A stretch of DNA of 64,000 nt. Origin: Coriobacteriia bacterium. GTDB lineage: Bacteria; Actinomycetota; Coriobacteriia; Anaerosomatales; Anaerosomataceae. The stretch is taken from the NCBI GenBank assembly GCA_030651765.1, contig JAUSBY010000007.1:1-64000 (forward strand), written 5' to 3'. The notes beneath the pieces are model-generated. The model was given only the letters and a program-made list of their open reading frames with translations, did no database searches and was not told where the DNA came from. Numbering within the stretch: the first letter of the stretch is position 1; each line of letters opens with the position of its first letter. This document shows, one piece after another, positions 45,829-55,107 of this stretch. The position numbers were made by a program, and so were the translations under genes.

Positions 45829-45857
45829 TTGTCTCAGTACCCGCTCAATGCTAGATT
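45829..45857 (+). promoter_or_regulatory. promoter of the six-haem cytochrome
   Basis: ttgtct (45829-45834) and tagatt (45852-45857) with a 17-base spacer resemble a housekeeping promoter. The region is less GC-rich than its surroundings. It would give the cytochrome a transcript independent of the upstream NHL gene. Confidence 0.55.
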
Positions 45858-45914
45858 AACTTAGGATAAGCTCGGACGCGTTGTGCGTCCGCCAGTTTAT
45901 GAGTCCTCTCGGGG

Positions 45915-45925
45915 AAGGAGGTGAT
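45915..45925 (+). promoter_or_regulatory. near-perfect Shine-Dalgarno site of the six-haem cytochrome
   Basis: aaggaggtgat matches the full 16S anti-Shine-Dalgarno complement and lies at good spacing before ATG 45930. It supports that ATG over a second start at 45981 and predicts very high translation. Confidence 0.8.
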
Positions 45926-45929
45926 ATCC

Positions 45930-47051
45930 ATGACAGAGAACAAGAACAAGACAAACCACAACACACAGGGAGTCATCAGTATGAAGAAGACCCTTCTGGT
46001 CGTGGCTATGGCTGCAGTCCTCGTCCTTTCCTTCGCGTCTGCTGCCTTCGCTGTCGGCCCGTTCTACAGCACTGCGTACAAGAATCCGGGTTACCCAACT
46101 GCCGATTTCGCCGGTACCTACCTCAGCTGGGACATCGCCGAGAGCTGGGCTGGCAACACGGGAACCTCCCCGCATGGGGGATACACCTCGACGACGAACA
46201 AGTGCGCCGTCTGCCACTCAGTGCACACGGCGTCGCCGACAGGTAGTGTCCTGACCGCGTACGGCCCCTACTCGTCGTACGCAGAGGGATGCGTCGCGTG
46301 CCACGGCACCTCCTCGACGTTCACCGATGTCAAGATGACCGCCGATGCCGACGGCTACATCTCGCCGCACGGCACCTGCACCCGTTGCCATACGCTCAAC
46401 CCGCATGGCGCCGCCGGCTCGGTGTACCCCACTCTCGCGTCGAAGCTGCTTGTTGCTAGCGCTGACGCCAACATCGCCGCGGACATCGCTGCTTCGGCAA
46501 ACGGTCTGAATGCCGGCATGTTCGATGGCACTGGCGACGTTGCTGCCGGTCTTATCATGGGCACCGGTTATCTGTGCGGCACTTGCCACGCCCAGACCTT
46601 TGCGGTCGGCGTTGCTGGTGGTAACCCGACAGGCGGTGGCAACTTCACGGGTCACCGGGTGCTTGCGAACGCTACCACCACGTGGGATGAGTCCCTCTAC
46701 GGCGCCTCGATGTCGTCGACCTCGACGATCGCTTGGAATAACGCATACGGTTGCGACTCGTGCCACAACGCCGAGGATGCCAGCGGTGGCAGTGCCTTCC
46801 CGCACGGCTACGTTGACGCCAGCGGCGCTGTTCTCGGCAAGACGATCGCCGGTTCGAGCTACATCTGGCTCACGACGGCCTCCGATGCAACGCTTGCTGA
46901 TGCGGCGCTGCTGACCAAGGTTGCGGGCCCGGACGGTCCTCCGACCGCTCTGAACACCGGCGATGCGAACACCGAACTGCTTACGCAGGACGGCCTCTGC
47001 CTCAAGTGCCACCGCTCTGGCGCTGGCGCTGGTGTTGGTCTCAACTACTAG
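45930..47051 (+). CDS. secreted six-haem c-type cytochrome
   Basis: 373 residues from ATG 45930; ATG 45981 would give a shorter but normal signal peptide (KKTLLVVAMAAVLVLSFASA, cut near AFA). Six CxxCH motifs are present: CAVCH, CVACH, CTRCH, CGTCH, CDSCH and CLKCH. Four PHG motifs recur and could give distal haem ligands. The protein is rich in Ala, Gly, Ser and Thr and has no anchor, so it should be released to the cell surface. Its own promoter, exceptional ribosome-binding site and strong terminator imply an abundant product. It is the best candidate here for the outermost electron carrier. Confidence 0.88.
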   Translation: MTENKNKTNHNTQGVISMKKTLLVVAMAAVLVLSFASAAFAVGPFYSTAYKNPGYPTADFAGTYLSWDIAESWAGNTGTSPHGGYTSTTNKCAVCHSVHTASPTGSVLTAYGPYSSYAEGCVACHGTSSTFTDVKMTADADGYISPHGTCTRCHTLNPHGAAGSVYPTLASKLLVASADANIAADIAASANGLNAGMFDGTGDVAAGLIMGTGYLCGTCHAQTFAVGVAGGNPTGGGNFTGHRVLANATTTWDESLYGASMSSTSTIAWNNAYGCDSCHNAEDASGGSAFPHGYVDASGAVLGKTIAGSSYIWLTTASDATLADAALLTKVAGPDGPPTALNTGDANTELLTQDGLCLKCHRSGAGAGVGLNY

Positions 47052-47082
47052 AGTCTGATGCCCGTGTACCACTTGCACTGCC

Positions 47083-47114
47083 GGACCGGCCCCCTCGGGG
47101 GCCGGTCCTCTTTT
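47083..47114 (+). terminator. intrinsic terminator after the six-haem cytochrome
   Basis: ggaccggccccc pairs with gggggccggtcc over up to 12 bp around a tight loop, followed by tctttt. It is the clearest classical intrinsic terminator in the window and would separate the abundant cytochrome message from the next genes. Confidence 0.9.
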
Positions 47115-47217
47115 CTCACCGGTTGACATGCAGCGGTCGGACAGCTGCCCTGGCCTGCGTCTTGCTGTTAGAATTGACGCCTGCGTGAATGTATTCACCC
47201 CGACGTGTGAGGATCGC

Positions 47218-48198
47218 TTGATACCCGCAAAGGCCCGCACGATCATCATGTGGCTGACGCTCAGCACTCTGGGGCTGGCGTTTGTCGTGACTCTGGCCAT
47301 CGGCTACACGGCTGTAGCGCTTCCCGGGTGTGCCAGCTGCCATCTCACCGGCGAGTTCGCCTTGGAGTCCAGTGCGTCACCGCACGCGGCCGTCGGCTGT
47401 ATCGACTGCCATGTGGAGGACACCGCGGCGGGAAGGGTCTCGTTCGCGACCCGCGAGCTCTTCCACATGGTGATCCCGATCGTGGGCCAGCTCGACCGAA
47501 GCTATGCGGCCGTTCCCACGGAGCGTTGTCTCGCGTGTCACGCGGCGGTGGAGAATGCAGGGGTGCTCGGCACCCGAGGCATCAGGATCCAGCACGTGAC
47601 GTGCATCGGCGCCAGCTCATGCACCGACTGCCACTCGGTTACCGCACATGGTGCGTCGACCGCGTGGCCACGCGTGCCCCAGATGGAGGACTGCTACACC
47701 TGCCACGGAGTCTCCAACAAGGTGACCGCGTGCGATGCCTGCCATGCCGATCGCGAGGAGCGGCAGCGGGTCTTTGACGGTCCGTTCCGCGTCACGCACG
47801 GCGCCGAGTGGCAGACCACCCACGGGATGGGCGACATGCGCTCCTGCAGTGCGTGTCATGACGCTGAGAAATGTGCGAGCTGTCACGGTGCGGGCGTTCC
47901 TCACGGCGGTTCGTTCCTTCAGCGACACGCGGAGTTCAGCGCAGGCCCGGAGGCGCAGTGCACATCGTGCCACCGGAAGGAGTTCTGCGACAGCTGCCAC
48001 TCGTACCCGATGCCACACGACATCGCCTTCATCACGGGTCACTCGGGCATCGTGGAGGCTGACGGTGAGGCGAAATGCCTTACCTGCCACGAGGAAGCAG
48101 ACTGCACCGAGTGCCATGCGAGCCACGTTCACCCCGTCACGCAGGAGCAGATGGACTCGTTCCTGCGGGGCGTGCCCGATTCGGGCGGTGGTGACTGA
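47218..48198 (+). CDS. membrane-anchored twelve-haem c-type cytochrome (first)
   Basis: 326 residues from TTG 47218, with GAGGATCG upstream; starts further upstream would run into the promoter region. One N-terminal helix (LSTLGLAFVVTLAIGYTAVA) anchors the protein. Twelve CxxCH motifs follow, from CASCH near residue 40 to CTECH near residue 302. The start resembles NapC/NirT-type quinol-oxidising cytochromes (helix then CASCH). It overlaps the next twelve-haem gene by one base (TGATG), so the two are probably made together and form a complex. Confidence 0.85.
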   Translation: MIPAKARTIIMWLTLSTLGLAFVVTLAIGYTAVALPGCASCHLTGEFALESSASPHAAVGCIDCHVEDTAAGRVSFATRELFHMVIPIVGQLDRSYAAVPTERCLACHAAVENAGVLGTRGIRIQHVTCIGASSCTDCHSVTAHGASTAWPRVPQMEDCYTCHGVSNKVTACDACHADREERQRVFDGPFRVTHGAEWQTTHGMGDMRSCSACHDAEKCASCHGAGVPHGGSFLQRHAEFSAGPEAQCTSCHRKEFCDSCHSYPMPHDIAFITGHSGIVEADGEAKCLTCHEEADCTECHASHVHPVTQEQMDSFLRGVPDSGGGD

Positions 48199-49487
48199 TG
48201 AACGAGCTCGTAGACGCCGTCCTGTCTTTCAGGTTTGACGATCTCTTTGTTCTGATCCGGCAGGTTCTCGACAACCCCGTCGGCAATCTTGAGGCGTCAC
48301 TACTGCTCTTGATCGCGCTGGTTGTGGCAACGCTGCTGGCGATCTTGGTGGCAGTTCTCGTGATCGGCTTTCGCGACGAAGGCGACGAGGAAGACGACCT
48401 GCTCCCCGATGAGTCACCCGCGGTCACACCGCAGCGGGCTCGTGCCGGTACGTCCGGGCGGCATGACCGCGCAGCGACGACTGCTGAGATGACCGAGAAG
48501 CTACCGCTCACGCCGACCGAGCGGCGCTGGCGCCTGACGACCGGTGTCATCTTCGGCTCCCTCGCCCTGGGCGTTGCCTGGATGCTGACAGGGGTGACCA
48601 CCGGTGCTGACTCGATGTGCCTGTCGTGTCACTCGGGCGACATGCCTCACGTAGAGCGCCTTGCCGAGGACAGCTCGGCAGACCCCCACAGCGACACATC
48701 GTGCATCAGATGCCACGAGAGCGGGGGTTGGATGGCGCGCGTGACAACGAACGTGCCACATCGTGCCGCGCACTTTGCACAGGCGATCGTGGATGATGAG
48801 GTAGTCGCCGCGTTTGGAACGCCGATTCCCGGCGGTGCGTGCCTCAACTGCCACGGTGACACTGTGCGCACGGTAAGCACCAACGAGGAGCGCGGGCTGC
48901 GGATGTCACACGCCGAGCCGCTCGACGCGGGCGGCACGTGCATGGACTGCCACGAGATGCAGATCCTCACCGGTGCGGTGGGCTCATGGACAGTCGGCAT
49001 GTCGTCCTGCTTGCGCTGTCACGACAACGAGCAGGCGAGTGCCGAGTGCGAGTACTGCCACACCAAAGACATCGCCTATGCCGTGCATGTGAACTTCGAT
49101 CCAAGCCCGAAACGTCTTGTCCCGGATACGCGATGCGGAAGCTGTCACGACGAGACCAAGTGCGATGCATGCCACGGGCTACGTATGCCGCACAGCGCGG
49201 AGTTTCTCAGCGGGACGCACCCGCGCGAGGCGACGCTCGACATCTGGTACAACGGCGGCGAGACGTGCAAGAAGTGCCACACAGCGACGAGGAATCCGTG
49301 CACTTCATGTCACCGCCAGGTGGGCCCCGGTCACCCTGTCACCGCGTGGCCAACAATCCATGCTTTGGGCGGTCCTGAAGTCGGTGCGGGCGGCTGCAAC
49401 GGCTGCCACGGTTACCTCGCTGCCATTCGCGGCCGCAACTTCTGCGGCGTGTGTCACGAGGAGTACATCGACTACCAGGCGCGGTAG
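48198..49487 (+). CDS. membrane-anchored twelve-haem c-type cytochrome (second)
   Basis: 429 residues from ATG 48198. Two hydrophobic segments (about 34-58 and 113-133) flank a charged, acidic cytoplasmic-type stretch, so the first 110 residues look like an added membrane module. The exterior part has twelve CxxCH motifs, from CLSCH near residue 142 to CGVCH near residue 420. Together with the preceding gene it could form a quinol-to-surface relay of 24 haems. The final motif pair (CNGCH, CGVCH) is close to the C-terminus. Confidence 0.88.
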   Translation: MNELVDAVLSFRFDDLFVLIRQVLDNPVGNLEASLLLLIALVVATLLAILVAVLVIGFRDEGDEEDDLLPDESPAVTPQRARAGTSGRHDRAATTAEMTEKLPLTPTERRWRLTTGVIFGSLALGVAWMLTGVTTGADSMCLSCHSGDMPHVERLAEDSSADPHSDTSCIRCHESGGWMARVTTNVPHRAAHFAQAIVDDEVVAAFGTPIPGGACLNCHGDTVRTVSTNEERGLRMSHAEPLDAGGTCMDCHEMQILTGAVGSWTVGMSSCLRCHDNEQASAECEYCHTKDIAYAVHVNFDPSPKRLVPDTRCGSCHDETKCDACHGLRMPHSAEFLSGTHPREATLDIWYNGGETCKKCHTATRNPCTSCHRQVGPGHPVTAWPTIHALGGPEVGAGGCNGCHGYLAAIRGRNFCGVCHEEYIDYQAR

Positions 49488-49522
49488 GGCCCGTGGACCC
49501 TCGCGCCGGACAGGACTGGTTC

Positions 49523-51019
49523 ATGCGGACTAGAAGCGTCACGTTCGGGGAGCGCCGTTTCGCGCTCGAAGCTGTGGTGTTCGTCTCGGCAGGGGTGGGG
49601 ATGGTGCTTGAGCTGGCGGGTTCGCGGCTCATGGCGCCGTACTTCGGCAACTCCCTATTCGTGTGGACGAGCCTGATCGGCGTCATTCTGGCGTTCATGA
49701 GCCTGGGCAACTACATGGGTGGGCGGCTGGCGGATCGCTGGCTGGATGCCACGATGCTCTCGTGGGTACTCGGAATAGGTGCGCTTGGCGTGGTGCTGAC
49801 CTCGTTCTCTGAGACCGGATTCCTCCCGGCGCTCGCCGAGGCAGGATCCGCGCGCACCATGTCGGTGGTGGCCGCCTGCGTCCTCTTCGCGGTACCGGCG
49901 GTCCTTCTGGGCGTGGTCACCCCGTACTCCATTCGCCTGCGAATGCACGAGATCGAGCATGCAGGGGCAACCGTCGGCCGTCTCTACGCGCTCGCCACCA
50001 TCGGCAGCATTGCGGGCACGTTTGCAGCCGGCTTCTGGCTGCTCTCGGTGATGGGCACCCATAACATCATCCTCCTGTGCGTGGCGGTGCTGGCGCTTCT
50101 CGCGGCGCTGCTCATGGGCCGCATCGACTGGCGCAAGGTCGCACTCCTCGCACTCGTGGCGGTTCTCGCGGCCGTGTCCTGGACGGGTTTGGACAGCGGG
50201 GAGGTGACACTCGACACGCAGTACGATCGCTACATGCTGCGCGCGTTGGTAGATCCCGCTAGTGGGCGACCGCTCATCGGTCTGTCCCGCGACTTCATCT
50301 CTGCCGAGTCGGCCTCGTACTCTGACACGGGCGAGCCCTATGCCTTTGACTACTACGAGTACTACGACCTCGCGGTTGCGCTGCACGGCGGCGTCAACCG
50401 GGCTCTCACTATCGGCGGAGGCACATTCAGCTACCCGCGCATCTTCCTTGCGGAGAATCCCGAAGCCACGATGGACGTGGTCGAGATCGATGGCGAGCTT
50501 GTCCGGGTGGCCGAGGAGCACTTCGGCTTCGCGCGCGACGAGCGCATGCCGCTGTTCCTGGAGGACGGCCGCACGTTTCTGAACCGAGCCACGGGTCCGT
50601 ACGACGTCGTGTTGATGGACGCGTTCAAGTCCGAGTCCACCGTCCCGTACCAGCTCACCACGGTGGAGTCGTGGAGGCGCTGCTACAACGTGCTCGCTGA
50701 CGATGGCATTCTCGTAATGAACGTCGTCGCGTCACCCGCCGATGAGCGCTCTCGCTTCTTCCACGCGCTCACGGCGAGTATCGCCGCAGTGTTCCCTCAT
50801 GTGGAGGTCTTTGCCGTGCAGGGCCTCGGCACCCAGGCATCGCTCGAGAATACGTCGATCGTTGCGGCCAAGGATCCGTCGCTGGATCTGGCGGCCGCTA
50901 TCGAGGCGACCGCTCCCGAGCTTGCGGCGAACCGGATCGTCGGGTACGAGGTCCCGGCCGGGACGCGCTTGCTGACGGACGACTTCGCGCCTGTCGACCA
51001 GTACCTGATGGGGCTCTGA
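49523..51019 (+). CDS. membrane-bound spermidine-synthase-like protein
   Basis: 498 residues from ATG 49523 (GTG 49493 is possible). About seven helices fill residues 10-220, including GMVLELAGSRLMAPYFGNSL and VVTPYSIRLRM. The C-terminal half is a Rossmann-like aminopropyltransferase fold: LTIGGGTFSYPRIF, TMDVVEIDGELV, LEDGRTFLNRATGPYDVVLM. The usual GGGDG is GGGTF, which weakens the case for spermidine synthesis. It follows the cytochrome genes by 35 bases and is likely in their operon. Actual substrate unknown. Confidence 0.82.
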   Translation: MRTRSVTFGERRFALEAVVFVSAGVGMVLELAGSRLMAPYFGNSLFVWTSLIGVILAFMSLGNYMGGRLADRWLDATMLSWVLGIGALGVVLTSFSETGFLPALAEAGSARTMSVVAACVLFAVPAVLLGVVTPYSIRLRMHEIEHAGATVGRLYALATIGSIAGTFAAGFWLLSVMGTHNIILLCVAVLALLAALLMGRIDWRKVALLALVAVLAAVSWTGLDSGEVTLDTQYDRYMLRALVDPASGRPLIGLSRDFISAESASYSDTGEPYAFDYYEYYDLAVALHGGVNRALTIGGGTFSYPRIFLAENPEATMDVVEIDGELVRVAEEHFGFARDERMPLFLEDGRTFLNRATGPYDVVLMDAFKSESTVPYQLTTVESWRRCYNVLADDGILVMNVVASPADERSRFFHALTASIAAVFPHVEVFAVQGLGTQASLENTSIVAAKDPSLDLAAAIEATAPELAANRIVGYEVPAGTRLLTDDFAPVDQYLMGL

Positions 51020-51091
51020 CGCTGCCCGATGTCACCGCGCGGACACTCCGCTCCATCATGGGTGAGAAACACACGCCCGGGTCCTCAGGTC

Positions 51092-53188
51092 CTACTGCTG
51101 AGGCCTGAGACTCTCGATCGCCCCCCGGACCGCAGGATGCTCGGGGGCGTTGGCTTCTAGGGTAGTGAGGATCTCCAGGGCGTCGTCGTGCCGATCCTGC
51201 TGCCCGAGCAGGTCGGCGTAGAGCAGGCCAGCATCGACGTATGAAGGGTCGACATCCCAGAGCGGCTCGAGCGTCTCCAGCGCTGAGCCGATAGCGCCCA
51301 TACGGTACTCGGCGTAGGCCTTGTAGTACGCGGACTCAACACTCAACGGGTAGATTGTCAGGGCCTTGCGTGCCGCCTCGGTCGCTCGCGCGAAGTAGGT
51401 CGGTTCGCCCAGGACGCCACGGTTGGCGGCCAGATACGCGGACAGGGCGTGGTTCGCATACTCACGCGAATCAGCTTCGGCAAGCTCGCGGACGTAGCTC
51501 TCCGCACGGGCGGCAGCGGTCGCGGCGTTTGCAGGGTCCCGCTGCAGCGCAAGCAGTGCGTCATCGACCGCGGATGATGCAGCAATGTACCTCGCCGCGA
51601 TGTGCCACGGTGCTGTGCGTGCCGCTGAGTGCGCATCTGTCGCGGTGGATGAACCGTGTACCGCATCTGCGAGCATGATGTCGGACGCGAGCGTCACGAG
51701 TGACAGCACCGCCAGGAAGCTGCAGAGTACTCCTCCAGCACCCAGGACAAGCGACCGCTTCAGGCTCGGGGATGAAGAGCAGCTGCGCGACCCCGGGGCC
51801 GCGATCGCCGCGAGGGCGAGGGAGAGGATCAGCGCGGAGGTGAGCGTTGTCACGGCGAATGCCTGGGCGACAAGGAGTCCGGCGGCTGCGGCCCACCAGC
51901 CGGAGTAGAGAAGATTGGTGCCGCCGGAGCCTGGCCGCAGGGCTCGCCTCCAGGATGTCACGAGAATCGACGCGATCGTCCCCAGAACAGCGAGCGCCGC
52001 AGGCACTCCTAGCGTTGCGGTCAGCAGAAGCGGCAGGCTGTGTGGGTCATGGTCAGTCATCTTGATGCCCCAGACCTGCATGGATTCGAGTGACCTGGCA
52101 GCGTACCAGCCCAGTCTGTACGAATCCGGACCGGTTCCTAGGATGGGGTATCGTGCGATGACTCCGATCGCGTCCTGCCACAGGATCAGGCGACCGCCTC
52201 CGGCGGTGCTAGCACTGGTCAGGTCGCCGAGTCGCGCGAGGAAGCGCGACGGAATCCCTATCATCAAGGCGGCTGAGCCAACGCCGACAAGTGCCGCGAG
52301 CAACCCGGGCAGGGCTCGTCGCGCCCATGGTAGACGGGCAAGAGCTGCACCCAGGACACCGAGCCCAATGAGCGCACCGATCCATGCGCCCCTGGTCAGG
52401 GTGTTGGCTAGTGTGACCAGGCACAGGCCCCAGCAGGTGAACGCCATGACGCGCTGCCTGGTGTCATCTGCAGAAAGTCCGAGCGCGGCTGCCACCACCA
52501 TCGGGACGACCAGGTACGTCCCGGTGAAATCGGGGTTTCCAAGCAACGACTCGGCGCGTCCGACAAGCGAGGTCGAGCTCATCGCGAGACCTAGGGGATC
52601 CAGGTCCAGAACCTGAAGCAGGCCTACCCCGGCAACGATTGAGCCCCCCGCGACTACTGACCACGAAAGGGCAACGAGGCGCTTCATGTTGGTCACGTGC
52701 TGGATGATCAAGATGAATACCATGACGAGGAGCAAGATCGTTTGGAGCCCGAGTGCAAGGTACTGGTCACCGAAGAATGCTCTTGACGGGCTTATGGCGG
52801 CCACGGTCGAAGCGGCGGCCAGGACCAGAACGACCACCAGCCAGCGATAGTGGGGTATGGTTCGGAGTTGAGTGTGGCTTCGTGCCACACCGATACACCA
52901 CGCACCGTACGCGACCAGCACCAGTAGCGCGAGGACTGCGGCCCGCGGAAAGACCCAGAAACCGTGTGACAAGATCGGGCCCCCGAAGGGGAGCTTGCCG
53001 ATCACTATCGGTACCAGGATCGGGATGCCCAGAAGGGACCACCAGCCGAGGCGTGCTGCGCGGGTCTCCTTGGCGCGCGGGCCATTCTCCTGGAGCTCGG
53101 CTCCAAGCAGATGCTCGTCCGCAGCGGCAGGCGGCTGTCCAACCACGTGTATCCTCCATGCGTGTGCGGGCGGCTTTCCCACCATCAT
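51092..53188 (-). CDS. O-antigen ligase/polymerase-like protein with C-terminal TPR region (paralogue B)
   Basis: 698 residues from ATG 53188; the first 45 residues are not hydrophobic and the true start may be later. Ten or more helices fill residues 48-480. The signature YPILGTGPDSYRLGWYAARS with DHDPHSLPLLLTATLGVPAA closely matches paralogue A (41499), as does GNPDFTGTYLVVPMVVAAAL. The C-terminal 190 residues are TPR-like (ESAYYKAYAEYRMGAIGSAL, LLGQQDRHDDALEILTTLEA). It is convergent with the spermidine-synthase-like gene. Confidence 0.85.
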   Translation of the reverse strand: MMVGKPPAHAWRIHVVGQPPAAADEHLLGAELQENGPRAKETRAARLGWWSLLGIPILVPIVIGKLPFGGPILSHGFWVFPRAAVLALLVLVAYGAWCIGVARSHTQLRTIPHYRWLVVVLVLAAASTVAAISPSRAFFGDQYLALGLQTILLLVMVFILIIQHVTNMKRLVALSWSVVAGGSIVAGVGLLQVLDLDPLGLAMSSTSLVGRAESLLGNPDFTGTYLVVPMVVAAALGLSADDTRQRVMAFTCWGLCLVTLANTLTRGAWIGALIGLGVLGAALARLPWARRALPGLLAALVGVGSAALMIGIPSRFLARLGDLTSASTAGGGRLILWQDAIGVIARYPILGTGPDSYRLGWYAARSLESMQVWGIKMTDHDPHSLPLLLTATLGVPAALAVLGTIASILVTSWRRALRPGSGGTNLLYSGWWAAAAGLLVAQAFAVTTLTSALILSLALAAIAAPGSRSCSSSPSLKRSLVLGAGGVLCSFLAVLSLVTLASDIMLADAVHGSSTATDAHSAARTAPWHIAARYIAASSAVDDALLALQRDPANAATAAARAESYVRELAEADSREYANHALSAYLAANRGVLGEPTYFARATEAARKALTIYPLSVESAYYKAYAEYRMGAIGSALETLEPLWDVDPSYVDAGLLYADLLGQQDRHDDALEILTTLEANAPEHPAVRGAIESLRPQQ

Positions 53189-53209
53189 GCTGTTGCCGCA
53201 GCCCGAAGG

Positions 53210-55090
53210 CTAGTAGCCAGCCAGACGGTTGATCACCGCGATTGTTTGAGGGTCAGCGCTGACTTTCGCCTGTTCCCACCAGGCTCCATTCGTTCTTACC
53301 ATCCGGGCAAATCGGGCAGCCTCACCGGGAGGCCCGCCGTATCGCACCAGGTAGTCACACGCGGTTGTTGCCCACAGCCCCGATGCCGGGCTGGCCGTCA
53401 TGCCGGTTTCGGCAATCGCGTACAGTTTCCCAAAGTCGATGTCACCCGCATCAGCTTGCGCTGCCCACAGGCGCAGGGCGGTTGCGCAAAGCCTCGCATC
53501 CCAACCCATGTTCGTCCTCACCAGATCAGCGCGTTCTGCCACCTTCGGCATCACGAGGCTTGCCTGCACCGGATCCGACATCATCCACGAGGCCAGTATC
53601 CCGACCGCTGACTCGGCGGGCATCACATCTCGGGTCTGCCTAATCAGGACAACCTGTTGCATGATTGCATCCTCGGGAGTGCTCCATGCGGAACCGTACG
53701 TAGCTAGTAGAGAATCGCTGCGGTTCTGAACTGGCGCCCAGGCGACGGCAGTGAGCACAAGTGCGGCAGCGAGAGCCAGGCAAGCCGCAAGCCTGACCGC
53801 CCTGGCTGGCAACTTGAAGCGCGTGAGGGGCATCTCCTGGGCAATCACGACACCGATAAGGCCTGCAGCCAGAGTCCATGCAACCGGGTAGACGAAAGCG
53901 AACTGAGCGTAGACCATCACCGCTACGGCGCCACCCACCAGCGCCAGGACGCCTGGGCGTGTGTACATAGGCGTGACCATGAACGATTGGAGGAGCAGGT
54001 ACTGGATCCAGTAGAGGACTGCTAGCGCGAGCAGTAGTCCCGGCAGTCCCAGGCCGATGCTCAGCGTCAGGAAGGCATTGTGCGCGTCTGTGGTAGTCGT
54101 TGCATCCAGCGCTCCTCCCCTCAAAGACCAGCGTGAGACGAGGGTGGAGTGTGACAGGCCAACTCCAGTGACCGGGTGCTCGGCCACAAGGCGAGCGGCT
54201 GATGCCCAGAGTGTCCCGCGACCGTTGCCCAGCGCATCGAGCAGGCTGGCCGTGCGAGACGAGGTCGCGGGTATCAACAGCGCCGACACGAGCAGGCCGC
54301 CGACCAGTATGATCGCCAGAGTCGATATCGAAGCGAATACTCGGGGAGAAGACCGTTTCGCGCATGCGAGAAGCCCGGCGCAGTAGGCGAGTGCGATCAG
54401 GGCCGCCAATGGTGACACGGCGGAACGGCACTGGCCGATATTCAGGACGATTACTGCGGCGGCTGCAGCTGCCAGACCCACATGAACCGCGCTCCGGCGG
54501 CGGGCCAGGCCCCAGGCCAGGGCAGCCCCGAGGCCCACCGCCAGCAGTTGCAGCTGGTACTGCGAGTTCGGCGTCAATCCGCTCGGTGGGCCTCCCATGC
54601 CATCGGTTGAGCCCCACTGCCACGCCGCAACTCCAGACGCTGTGGCGTAGAGGCTGATTACGATTAGGAGCGCAACAACGGGGCCGTCATGATCTCGGTG
54701 GCGACGCTCAGTGGCCCACGTGGTCAGCCAGACGATACCAGCGCATATGGTGATCCACGTCAGCGCACTGGCATCGGGATCATATGCACCGAACAGCGCA
54801 ATGTACGGCTCCGGAGCGAACAGCGAGTGTACGCATGCGTAGCCTGCGAGCAGGAACACGAACAAGACCGCTGCAATCGGTCTTGAGACGGTGCGTCGAA
54901 ATGCAGATGACACACCTGCAGTGGCCGCTCCTATCAGGAAGACCATCATGAACAACTCACGGTGCGCTATCGAGTTCATGTAGACAGGTGCGACCAGCGC
55001 GGTGGCGACCACGAGCGGCGGCCACCAGTCTCTCAAGGCCGGTCGATTCGCCTGCGCCACGGATTCGTTCATGGAGGATCGGGCACCCAT
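53210..55090 (-). CDS. O-antigen ligase/polymerase-like protein (divergent third member)
   Basis: 626 residues. I use ATG 55090, which has GGGAGAG upstream. About eleven helices occupy residues 20-440. The ligase-type loop reads AEHPVTGVGLSHSTLVSRWS and DAHNAFLTLSIGLGLPG, conserving the Asp/His positions but diverging from paralogues A and B. The C-terminal 180 residues are soluble and helical without clear TPRs. Its stop lies 21 bases from paralogue B, so both are in one operon with the pgl-like genes upstream. It polymerises glycans or transfers them to protein or lipid outside the cell. Confidence 0.82.
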   Translation of the reverse strand: MGARSSMNESVAQANRPALRDWWPPLVVATALVAPVYMNSIAHRELFMMVFLIGAATAGVSSAFRRTVSRPIAAVLFVFLLAGYACVHSLFAPEPYIALFGAYDPDASALTWITICAGIVWLTTWATERRHRDHDGPVVALLIVISLYATASGVAAWQWGSTDGMGGPPSGLTPNSQYQLQLLAVGLGAALAWGLARRRSAVHVGLAAAAAAVIVLNIGQCRSAVSPLAALIALAYCAGLLACAKRSSPRVFASISTLAIILVGGLLVSALLIPATSSRTASLLDALGNGRGTLWASAARLVAEHPVTGVGLSHSTLVSRWSLRGGALDATTTTDAHNAFLTLSIGLGLPGLLLALAVLYWIQYLLLQSFMVTPMYTRPGVLALVGGAVAVMVYAQFAFVYPVAWTLAAGLIGVVIAQEMPLTRFKLPARAVRLAACLALAAALVLTAVAWAPVQNRSDSLLATYGSAWSTPEDAIMQQVVLIRQTRDVMPAESAVGILASWMMSDPVQASLVMPKVAERADLVRTNMGWDARLCATALRLWAAQADAGDIDFGKLYAIAETGMTASPASGLWATTACDYLVRYGGPPGEAARFARMVRTNGAWWEQAKVSADPQTIAVINRLAGY

Positions 55091-55107
55091 TTCGGCTGCT
55101 CTCCCTA

